DNA of 64,000 nucleotides from Pseudomonas akapageensis (GTDB lineage Bacteria; Pseudomonadota; Gammaproteobacteria; Pseudomonadales; Pseudomonadaceae), in NCBI RefSeq assembly GCF_011355085.1, contig NZ_VXCP01000016.1:265117-329116 (forward strand), in the 5' to 3' direction. Position numbers and translations under genes: made by a program. Below the pieces are notes generated by a model that did no database searches, was not told the DNA's origin, and was given only the letters and a program-made list of their open reading frames with translations. Below are positions 37,431 to 45,150 of the stretch, piece after piece. Each line of letters starts with the position of its first letter. Position 1 is the first letter of the stretch.

Positions 37431-39086
37431 ATGAAAGTAACTTTGAGTAGTCTTTATTCTCGTGCAGGTCTCGTTCTGGTCTGGGCACTGCTCACTGTTG
37501 TAGCTCTGTGGACGCGCCCGCTGATTCCGATCGACGAAACTCGCTACGCGGCCGTCGCCTGGGAGATGTGGCTGCGTGGCGACTGGCTGGTGCCCTATAT
37601 CAACGGCGAGCCCTACAGCCACAAGCCGCCAATGCTGTTCTGGCTGATCAATATCGGTTGGGCGGTTTTGGGGGTGAGTGACTGGGTGCCGCGCCTGGTC
37701 ACGGCGCTGGCATCCCTTGCCGACCTGTTCCTGCTGGGGGCGCTGGCCCGCCGCTTGTGGCCGGATGATTCGCGTACAGCGCATCTCGTACCCTGGATGT
37801 TCTACGGGTGCCTGATCATTGCTCTGTTCGCCACGACCTTGATGTTCGACCTGCTGATGACGGTGACGATGTTGCTCGGTCTGCTCGGCGTGGTGGGCGC
37901 GTGGCGAGAGGGAAGCTGGAAAAACTGGGCGCTGTATGGACTGGGAATCGGCTTGGGCATTTTGACCAAGGGCCCGGCAATTCTGATCTATCTGTTGCCT
38001 GTTGCACTGCTGGCACCGTGGTGGATGGGCACTCGCTACCCGGGTGGTTGGGGGCGTTGGTACCGCAATACCGGTCTGGCGCTGCTGGCAGGCATCTGCC
38101 TGGCACTGTGCTGGGCAATTCCGGCAGTGATTCACGGCGGCGACCAATACCGCGAGATGATCTTGTGGGGGCAGACCGCGGGACGGATGGTCCAGTCCTT
38201 CGCCCATGCGCGGCCCTGGTGGTGGTACCTGCCGATTCTGCCGCTGCTGCTGTTGCCGTGGACGCTATGGTTGCCATTGTGGCGGAGCTTGCCGGCGCTG
38301 CGCTCAGAGTTCGGTGCTGGCGAGCGCTTTTGCCTGGCGTGGTTCGTACCGGGCTTTCTGGTCTTTTCGGTGGTCAGCGGCAAGCAGATCCACTACCTCC
38401 TGCCATTGCTCGCGGCGTTGATCCTGCTGTTGGCCCGAGTGCTGACACGGCGCCCGGATGCACAAGCGCCCAGCCGATTCGCCGTGGCCCTGGTGCTCTT
38501 GCCCTTTGTGCTGATCGGCGCCGCGGTTGCCATTGCTCCGCATCTTGCCGCACAGCGTAACTGGCCGGACTGGGTTGGGGCGTTGTCGCCGATCGCCGGG
38601 CTGGCGCTGATTGCCGTTGTGTTGCCATGGGCGTTCCTGTTGCGCAGGCCGGCGGCGAATGTCTGGCTCGCGGCTTTGCCGGCGGTTTTTCTGGCAGTAC
38701 TGCATGTGACCGTATTGCGGGTCGCTTCACCGGCCTTCGAAATGCGCGAGCTCACTGCGGGTATCGCGGCATTGCAAGATCAGGGCAAGGTGGTTGCGCT
38801 GTCGTCGCAGTACCGGGACCAATACCCGTTTTCCCAGCGTATGAATCGGCCGCTCCAGCTGGTCCCCGAAGGGCAGGAGCTGGCATGGGCACGGGCCAAT
38901 CCCGAGGGTGCGCTGGTGATCGACCACAAGGGGCTGACCGATGAACAGCGCAAGGCTGCGCAGGTTGTGCAGCGGGTTGGTCGGGAAGACAGTGTGCTCT
39001 GGTCGGCTGCAGCGCTTGTGGCGCATCCCGAGTACCTGGGCAGTGAACGCGTGGAGCGAAACAACGATCTCAGCGCAGCTGATTGA
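37431..39086 (+). CDS. ArnT-like membrane glycosyltransferase
   Basis: 551 residues with about 11-12 membrane helices. The first periplasmic loop carries the acidic PMT motif (PIDETRYAAVAWEMWLRGDW), followed by INGEPYSHKPPMLFWLI, as in ArnT and other GT-C transferases that use lipid-linked sugars. It lacks arn neighbours, so aminoarabinose transfer to lipid A is not implied; another glycolipid or protein acceptor is possible. The 250 bp upstream is unusually AT-rich for this window, and the gene has its own probable promoter there. Confidence 0.82.
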   Translation: MKVTLSSLYSRAGLVLVWALLTVVALWTRPLIPIDETRYAAVAWEMWLRGDWLVPYINGEPYSHKPPMLFWLINIGWAVLGVSDWVPRLVTALASLADLFLLGALARRLWPDDSRTAHLVPWMFYGCLIIALFATTLMFDLLMTVTMLLGLLGVVGAWREGSWKNWALYGLGIGLGILTKGPAILIYLLPVALLAPWWMGTRYPGGWGRWYRNTGLALLAGICLALCWAIPAVIHGGDQYREMILWGQTAGRMVQSFAHARPWWWYLPILPLLLLPWTLWLPLWRSLPALRSEFGAGERFCLAWFVPGFLVFSVVSGKQIHYLLPLLAALILLLARVLTRRPDAQAPSRFAVALVLLPFVLIGAAVAIAPHLAAQRNWPDWVGALSPIAGLALIAVVLPWAFLLRRPAANVWLAALPAVFLAVLHVTVLRVASPAFEMRELTAGIAALQDQGKVVALSSQYRDQYPFSQRMNRPLQLVPEGQELAWARANPEGALVIDHKGLTDEQRKAAQVVQRVGREDSVLWSAAALVAHPEYLGSERVERNNDLSAAD

Positions 39087-39112
39087 GTCTGAAGGTGAGC
39101 CGCCAGCCCGGG

Positions 39113-39640
39113 CTACTGGGGCGGCTCATCCTTGCTGCAGTCGGGTTTGACGGTGAAGGTACGGGACACATCCACCAACCCCAGGTTTTCCAGGGTTCTA
39201 CGCCCGATAAGCACCGGATAGTTCATCTTGCTCCGATCCTTGAGTGAAAACTGCTCTTCGTAAACCTGATTGCCTATGCAGATCTGCATCAACACCACGG
39301 GGCGGTGTTCAATGCCTCCGGCACCGCGCACCCTGATATTGCGTTCGATACGGCGCAAGAACGGTGCACTGACTGTTGTGCCGGTGTCATTGTCTTTTGC
39401 CTCGATCTGAAAACGAACCCAATGTTCCCCGTTGATCTTGACGAGCTCCAGGTCCTTCGCATCCATGGAAGAGGTCAACGCACCGGTGTCCATCTTGATT
39501 TTGACCGGGATGTTTTCCGGCTGGATCAGACCTTCCTCGACCCAGCCAAAGACTTTCGGTTCTGTTTCTTGCGCCAATGCGCAGTTTGATGACAACGCAA
39601 GAACCAGCGGGACAATGAAATTCCAGTGGGTCGGGTTCAA
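39113..39640 (-). CDS. Secreted retropepsin-like aspartic protease (Zn_protease/RimB family)
   Basis: 175 residues. A TTG start at 39640, preceded by CGGAGG, gives a clean signal peptide (MNPTHWNFIVPLVLALSSNCALA), which is why it is preferred to the longer ORF. The mature part has the retropepsin triad MDTGALTSS and the flap/second-strand region NYPVLIGRRTLENLGLVDVS. The family was named ATP-dependent zinc protease, but its active site is that of a retroviral-type aspartic protease and should need a dimer. Targets are unknown. Convergent with the glycosyltransferase gene. Confidence 0.8.
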   Translation of the reverse strand: MNPTHWNFIVPLVLALSSNCALAQETEPKVFGWVEEGLIQPENIPVKIKMDTGALTSSMDAKDLELVKINGEHWVRFQIEAKDNDTGTTVSAPFLRRIERNIRVRGAGGIEHRPVVLMQICIGNQVYEEQFSLKDRSKMNYPVLIGRRTLENLGLVDVSRTFTVKPDCSKDEPPQ

Positions 39641-39828
39641 GGCATGCCTCCGCGCAACAATGATGCGAACACTGTGTAGCGGGTGGTGTGAATATCTCGT
39701 CAAGCGATGTGCGAAGTCCGACGAAGTGCTTCAAGGAACGCTTTCACTAGCCGATGAGTAGTTATGTCCCGCGTCCGCGGATCCAAGCCTTCCCGTGCCC
39801 TCAGAGCCAAAACAAAAAAGGTAACGTC

Positions 39829-41436
39829 ATGAACTTTCGCCAGAAAATGATGGGTTTTGCCATTGTCAGCGTGCTGGCTGCCGCTACCCTCGGCGGTATC
39901 GGCTATCTGGGGCAGGTTCGATTGGGTACGGCGCTGGCCGAGACCGAGCTCAATGCCAGCGCGCTGCGCAACCATCTTGAAGGCGACATGATGCACGATG
40001 CGCTGCGTGCCGACGTGTTGACTGCGTTCCTGACGGGCAATACCGATCCAGCGGGTGCAGAACAGACACGACGTGATCTGCGCGAGCACGCCGAGCGCTT
40101 TCAGCGTGTGTTGAATACCAACGCCAATCTGCCGCTGGATGCCGAAATCAAGCGCGAACTCGGTGCAGTGCAACCAACACTCACCGCTTACATCGGGCAG
40201 ACCGAACGAATTGTCGAATTGGCCCTGAAAGATCCGACTGCCGCGCGTGCGGAACTGCCGGCCTTCGAGCGAGTGTTCAGCGAACTGGAAGAAAAGCAGG
40301 AGGCAATCAGCTCCCGTATCGAACAGCAAGTGGCCAAGACCCGTAGCGACAGCGATGCCAAGATAGAGCAATCGGTGTGGTGGCTGGTGATTGGCATACT
40401 GGTGGTCTGCGGCCTGCTTGGCCTGTTGAGCCGGCAATTGATGAAGGCGGTACTGCGACCGCTGGAGCAAAGCATAGCGGTGGCTCGTTCGATCGCCCGG
40501 GGGAATCTGGGCAATGAAATTGTTATCAACAGCAAAGATGAAGCCGGCCAACTCCAGCAGGCGTTGTCGGAGATGCAGAATTACCTGCGCCAGATGATCG
40601 AAACCATTCGAGCCGAGAGCGAGCAGCTGCGTCACACCGCCCATGCCTTGAACGACACCTCGCAAAGTATGGTGCAAGACACTGGCGAGCAATCCGATAG
40701 CGCCACCAGCATGGCCGCGGCGATGGAACAGATGATCACCAACATCGATCAGATCGCAGGCCATGCGCGCAGTGCACAGACCATTTCGGCGCAATCGGAG
40801 CAGTTGGCCGGCAGTGGCGGCCAGGTGATCCTGGGTGTGGTCGAGGGCATGAACCGGATCGCCCATGCGGTCAACGAGTCTTCGACAACCATTACTGCGC
40901 TCGGCCAGTCCTCGGAAGAGATCTATTCGATCATCCAGGTGATCAAGAGCATTGCGGAGCAGACCAATTTGCTGGCGCTCAACGCCGCCATCGAAGCGGC
41001 CCGTGCAGGTGAAGCCGGGCGGGGTTTTGCGGTGGTGGCCGATGAAGTCCGCAGCCTGGCTGCGCGTACCGCCCAGTCGACCCAGGAAATCACCGGGATG
41101 ATCCAGCGCATTCGCGGCAGCACCGAGCAGGCGGTCAACAGCATGCAAACCGGTGTCAGCAGGGTCAACGATGGTGTCGATCTGGCACGTCAGGCCGGTG
41201 AGTCGATCAATGAAATTCGCGGCGGCGCCCAGCGGGCGGCGGCAGTGGTCGAAGAAATTTCCCAGACCATCAGCGAGCAGTCCAAGGCCAGCAGCGAGGT
41301 GGCGCAGCGGGTCGAGCAAATTGCCCAGATGTCGCAACACAACAACCGCGCCGCACGCGATCTGGCCCAGGCTGCTCAGCGTCTGGATAGCGTGGCCGCG
41401 ACCATGCAGGCTTCCGTTTCGCTGTTCCGGACCTGA
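39829..41436 (+). CDS. Methyl-accepting chemotaxis protein, four-helix-bundle sensor type
   Basis: 535 residues: an N-terminal membrane helix (about 9-29), a ~160-residue helical periplasmic sensor without cache fold, a second membrane helix (about 187-210), HAMP ([25 protein letters not shown]) and the cytoplasmic signalling domain with the highly conserved hairpin tip [20 protein letters not shown]. Methylation-type Gln/Glu stretches flank it. The start at 39829 has an AAGGTAA upstream. The ligand is unknown. Confidence 0.92.
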   Translation: MNFRQKMMGFAIVSVLAAATLGGIGYLGQVRLGTALAETELNASALRNHLEGDMMHDALRADVLTAFLTGNTDPAGAEQTRRDLREHAERFQRVLNTNANLPLDAEIKRELGAVQPTLTAYIGQTERIVELALKDPTAARAELPAFERVFSELEEKQEAISSRIEQQVAKTRSDSDAKIEQSVWWLVIGILVVCGLLGLLSRQLMKAVLRPLEQSIAVARSIARGNLGNEIVINSKDEAGQLQQALSEMQNYLRQMIETIRAESEQLRHTAHALNDTSQSMVQDTGEQSDSATSMAAAMEQMITNIDQIAGHARSAQTISAQSEQLAGSGGQVILGVVEGMNRIAHAVNESSTTITALGQSSEEIYSIIQVIKSIAEQTNLLALNAAIEAARAGEAGRGFAVVADEVRSLAARTAQSTQEITGMIQRIRGSTEQAVNSMQTGVSRVNDGVDLARQAGESINEIRGGAQRAAAVVEEISQTISEQSKASSEVAQRVEQIAQMSQHNNRAARDLAQAAQRLDSVAATMQASVSLFRT

Positions 41437-41446
41437 CAGCGCAGCG

Positions 41447-41863
41447 TCAGGCTTTCATCAGGACCGCACAGGCCGTTTTAAAGGCTTCGTGCTGGTACTT
41501 GGTCAATGAAGCGGGCAGGGCGAAGTCGAACTTCTTGCTCTGCGCGCTGACGGTCTGCGGCGAAACCAGCATGACCTGACAATCGTTCAGCAACTGGAAT
41601 ACGCCTTCGATCTTGAACGTCGTCGGGCCACCGGCGAACTCGCCCTTCTTGCTGCGTTTCTTGATGGCAATTCGATCGATACCATTGTCCTTCACGAAGC
41701 GCTCGACGTGGCCCGCGAAGGCTTTGACGCTGGCAGACTCATCGTCGTCTTCCAGGGTGATTTTCCGGGTGCTGATGTTGAGGTGCTCGGGAACCTTGTC
41801 CTGGAGAGAGGCCACGGCGAAGATCGCTTCGCTGCCCTTGATTTCAATGCCGCAGATTTTCAT
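41447..41863 (-). CDS. DUF3010 family protein
   Basis: 138 residues, soluble, starting MKICGIEIKGSEAIFAV and containing the basic stretch RIAIKKRSKKGEFAGGPTTFK. This matches the small DUF3010 family, which has an RNase-H-like look (the first strand and the DRIAIKKR strand) but no assigned function. It converges with the chemoreceptor gene, 10 bp apart. Confidence 0.75.
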   Translation of the reverse strand: MKICGIEIKGSEAIFAVASLQDKVPEHLNISTRKITLEDDDESASVKAFAGHVERFVKDNGIDRIAIKKRSKKGEFAGGPTTFKIEGVFQLLNDCQVMLVSPQTVSAQSKKFDFALPASLTKYQHEAFKTACAVLMKA

Positions 41864-41937
41864 TGGAGCGCCCTGTTTGAATCGTCAAGAGATGAACGGT
41901 TCGGAGCAAGGTACGCCATTCTCGCCGCTTGTCGTAC

Positions 41938-42762
41938 TTACAGTGAAAATTTCGGCTGGTCAGGTAACAAGGCAACCGCGTTTTCTTCGTCCATGTTCTT
42001 GCGTTGATCCCGCATGAACTGGTCGAACTGATCGACACGAATAATGCCGCGTCGTGGAAACTCGAAATCGAGGATGACGTACATCACGCTGACCATGACC
42101 AGCGCATAGCCAAGGCCGTGCAGCCAATTGCGCCTGGCCGAACCGGCCATGCCAAAACCGATCAGCAGGGCGCTGACCAGCGTCAATGCGAGCAGCATCA
42201 GGTAGATCACCACTGGCGGGTGAGTTTTTTGCGCCACGCTGCGAGTGGTGGTGATATCGATCATTTCGTTGAGCGCTTGCAGCGCACTGATGCCGGGGGC
42301 AGGGCTGGACATCTGTTGCACGGCGGCAACGGCCTGTTTCCAGATCTGCAACTGCGCTGTCATGGCGCGCGTGTACTCTTTCGCCGCGGTTTCGTTGTCT
42401 GTCAGACCGCCGTAGTAAGCAATGCGGGCATCCACATAATCCCTGAACAGTGCGCGCAAGGCGGGCTGGCTGTCATCTGGAAGCAAGTCCAGGCGCAACC
42501 AGGCCGTGCCGATGGCGTTGGTCTCTTCGGTGATCAGGGTGCGCCGTTGATCCATCCTGCTGGCGGCACCGGAAAAGGTAAACGCGATCAGTAATGCAAG
42601 CAGGCCGAAGACGGCGCCTTCAATCGCGCTGATACCGGTGCGTGCGCCGACAGGGTCCAGGCGCAATTGGCGTTCGCCTATGCGCCTGCCGACTTCGAGC
42701 AGTACAACGATGGCAGCAAAAATTGCCAAGGCATAAGTGGGGGCGGCGGCGAGCGATTGCAT
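41938..42762 (-). CDS. DUF4239-like membrane protein
   Basis: 274 residues with two N-terminal hydrophobic segments (residues ~6-25 and ~48-70), a long helical middle region facing the periplasm or cytoplasm, and two C-terminal membrane segments (~185-235). This layout, with RTLITEETNAIGTAWLRLDLLP after the second helix, is that of DUF4239 (bestrophin-like) proteins. The ATG at 42762 with AAGGATCGC is preferred to a TTG at 42798. Function unknown. Confidence 0.75.
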   Translation of the reverse strand: MQSLAAAPTYALAIFAAIVVLLEVGRRIGERQLRLDPVGARTGISAIEGAVFGLLALLIAFTFSGAASRMDQRRTLITEETNAIGTAWLRLDLLPDDSQPALRALFRDYVDARIAYYGGLTDNETAAKEYTRAMTAQLQIWKQAVAAVQQMSSPAPGISALQALNEMIDITTTRSVAQKTHPPVVIYLMLLALTLVSALLIGFGMAGSARRNWLHGLGYALVMVSVMYVILDFEFPRRGIIRVDQFDQFMRDQRKNMDEENAVALLPDQPKFSL

Positions 42763-42866
42763 GATGCGATCCTTGCAGTCAGACAAGTAGTCCGCCAAGT
42801 TTCATTTATTGCCGGGTGCAGTTATAGCTGTCAGTTCTGATAGGTAGACAAACCTGGTTGAGGGTT

Positions 42867-43280
42867 TTATTCGGCACCGGAGTCCGAGTCCGAGAAAAGT
42901 GATTGCAGGTATTCCGAACGCTCATCGCTCTTTTGCGCTATGCAAGTGTTCTGGGCATTGTCGAATTCCCTGCCTTTCTTGGCCTGGGACGTTTCCACCG
43001 CACAATCGGCATCACGCAGCTTGGTCCACAGCCCCTGTGCAGCCTTGATCCTGGTCGAAATTTCATTGATTTGATCCGGGTGCCCGGCAAGTTGGGCTTT
43101 CACTCGATCGAGCAGTTCCTTGTTTGACGTGCTCAATTCGCTTTCCGCGGTTTGCTTGTTGTACACCACGCAGGCGTCCTCCTGCGCGAGGGTTTGCGGG
43201 TTGTCACAAGGGGTGGTTTCTTCTTCGGCTTGAGCACCGAACGCCAGCACTGCCAGCGCAATCATCATCATACGTCTCAT
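42867..43280 (-). CDS. LprI-like periplasmic protein
   Basis: 137 residues with a signal peptide (MRRMMMIALAVLAFGAQA). The mature part has four cysteines, CDNPQTLAQEDACVVYNK and later RDADCAV and NTCIAQK, and the pattern of the LprI domain (PF07007), found in lysozyme-inhibitor and other small exported proteins. The start at 43280 follows GAGGGGTG; a GTG nine bases upstream is less likely. No operon partner. Confidence 0.75.
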   Translation of the reverse strand: MRRMMMIALAVLAFGAQAEEETTPCDNPQTLAQEDACVVYNKQTAESELSTSNKELLDRVKAQLAGHPDQINEISTRIKAAQGLWTKLRDADCAVETSQAKKGREFDNAQNTCIAQKSDERSEYLQSLFSDSDSGAE

Positions 43281-43517
43281 TCGCGACACCCCTCGCTCGC
43301 TGTCAAAGAATCAGGATCCGATTCTCGCTTAGGTGCCTGACAAAGAACAGAGGGAAGCCTTGTATCGCGGTTCTGTAGAGCCCTTTGTCGCCCTTTGACG
43401 CTTTCGGCAATTCCCCTGTCGTTTTTGCACCCGGCTCCCTCGCCCCTCAGGCATATGCTGGCCCCAAAGCGCCGGCAGACGATTCGGCGCATGAATCGCC
43501 AACAAGGGGACAGCCTG

Positions 43518-44495
43518 ATGAGCCCAGCCGAATTGCACGCAGACAGCATCGTTATCGACGGGCTGATTATTGCCAAGTGGAACCGTGAGCTGTTCGAAGA
43601 CATGCGCAAGGGCGGGCTCACCGCTGCCAACTGCACCGTGTCGGTGTGGGAAGGCTTCCAGGCCACCGTCAACAACATTGCCGCCAGCCAGAAACTGATT
43701 CGCGAAAACAGCGACCTGGTGATGCCCGTGCGCACCACCGCCGATATCCGCAAGGCCAAGGAGCTGGGCAAGACCGGCATCCTCTTCGGCTTCCAGAATG
43801 CCCACGCCTATGAAGACCAGATCGGCTATGTCGATGTCTTCAAGCAGCTGGGCGTCGGTATCGTGCAGATGTGCTACAACACCCAGAACCTGGTCGGCAC
43901 CGGTTGCTACGAGCGTGACGGCGGCCTGTCGGGCTTCGGTCGCGAGATCGTTGCCGAGATGAACCGCGTCGGCGTCATGTGCGACCTGTCCCACGTGGGT
44001 TCCAAGACTTCCGAAGAAGTGATCCTCGAGTCGAAGAAGCCGGTTTGCTACTCCCACTGCCTGCCGTCGGGGCTCAAGGAGCACCCGCGCAACAAGTCCG
44101 ATGAAGAGCTGAAGTTCATCGCCGACCACGGTGGTTTCGTCGGCGTGACCATGTTCGCGCCGTTCCTGGCCAAGGGCATCGATTCGACCATCGACGACTA
44201 CGCCGAAGCCATCGAATACACCATGAACATCGTCGGTGAAGACGCCATCGGTATCGGTACCGACTTCACCCAGGGCCACGGCCAGGAATTCTTTGAATAC
44301 TTGACCCACGACAAGGGCTACGCCCGTCGCCTGACCAACTTCGGCAAGATCATCAACCCGCTGGGCATCCGCACCGTGGGCGAATTCCCCAACCTCACCG
44401 AGACCCTGCTCAAGCGCGGTCACTCTGAAAGGGTTGTGCGAAAAATCATGGGCGAAAACTGGGTCAACGTCTTGAAAGACGTCTGGGGCGAGTAA
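43518..44495 (+). CDS. M19 (renal dipeptidase)-family protein of the dimethylglycine locus
   Basis: 325 residues of the membrane-dipeptidase fold. The second metal site looks intact (H159 in CDLSHV, H180 in YSHCLPSG, and D in GIGTDF), but the usual DGHxD pair of the first site reads DGLII (residues 14-18) and the bridging glutamate region reads GFQN (91-94). Plain dipeptidase activity is therefore doubtful. The P. aeruginosa counterpart (PA5396) occupies the same position before the DUF5943 and dgcA genes, which suggests a conserved role in this pathway. An AAGGGGACAG site precedes the start. A hairpin (~44524-44545) follows the stop. Confidence 0.85.
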   Translation: MSPAELHADSIVIDGLIIAKWNRELFEDMRKGGLTAANCTVSVWEGFQATVNNIAASQKLIRENSDLVMPVRTTADIRKAKELGKTGILFGFQNAHAYEDQIGYVDVFKQLGVGIVQMCYNTQNLVGTGCYERDGGLSGFGREIVAEMNRVGVMCDLSHVGSKTSEEVILESKKPVCYSHCLPSGLKEHPRNKSDEELKFIADHGGFVGVTMFAPFLAKGIDSTIDDYAEAIEYTMNIVGEDAIGIGTDFTQGHGQEFFEYLTHDKGYARRLTNFGKIINPLGIRTVGEFPNLTETLLKRGHSERVVRKIMGENWVNVLKDVWGE

Positions 44496-44604
44496 CCCCT
44501 CCCAAGCCCACCACCGTCCGGCTCCCTCTCCCGTAGGAGAGAGGGCTGGGGTGAGGGGTGGCATGACGCCGAATCAATCAAAAATTTTCTGGAGTTAAGT
44601 TTCC

Positions 44605-45135
44605 ATGGCCAAGATCGCCCCGCAATTGCCAATCGAAGTCGACAGCGAAACCGGTGTCTGGACCTCCGACGCCCTGCCGATGCTCTACGTGCCTCGCCAT
44701 TTCTTCGTCAACAACCACATGGGCATCGAAGAAGTACTGGGCGCCGACGCCTACGCCGAGATCCTCTACAAGGCCGGCTACAAGTCCGCCTGGCACTGGT
44801 GTGAGAAAGAAGCCGAATGCCATGGCCTGGAAGGGGTCGCGGTGTTCGAACACTACATGAAACGCCTGTCGCAACGCGGCTGGGGCCTGTTCAAGATCCA
44901 GGACATCGATCTGGAGAAAGGCACCGCCAGCGTCAAGCTCGAGCACTCTGCATTCGTCTATGTGTACGGCAAGGTCGGGCGCAAGGTCGATTACATGTTC
45001 ACGGGCTGGTTCGCCGGCGCCATGGACCAGATCCTGGCTGCCAAAGGCAGCTCGATCCGCACAGTCGCCGAGCAAGTCTACGGCGGTTCGGAAGAAGGCC
45101 ACGACGACGGCCTGTTTATCGTCAAGCCGTTGTAA
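44605..45135 (+). CDS. DUF5943 / V4R-like protein
   Basis: 176 residues, soluble. It looks like the small-ligand-binding 4-vinyl-reductase-like (V4R) fold, with W-H-W-C (SAWHWCEKEAECHG) in the middle and an exposed Y-rich strand (SAFVYVYGKVGRKVDYMFTG). It starts 109 bp after the M19-like gene and ends 15 bp before dgcA, so it is certainly in the dgcA transcript. Its role is unknown; the constant position suggests a sensor or maturation factor for DgcA/DgcB. Confidence 0.8.
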   Translation: MAKIAPQLPIEVDSETGVWTSDALPMLYVPRHFFVNNHMGIEEVLGADAYAEILYKAGYKSAWHWCEKEAECHGLEGVAVFEHYMKRLSQRGWGLFKIQDIDLEKGTASVKLEHSAFVYVYGKVGRKVDYMFTGWFAGAMDQILAAKGSSIRTVAEQVYGGSEEGHDDGLFIVKPL

Positions 45136-45150
45136 GTCGAGGAACCCGCC

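Noticed and set aside
39700..41340. 546-codon minus-strand frame across the chemoreceptor gene
   Set aside because: Shadow frame; the plus strand carries all chemoreceptor landmarks.
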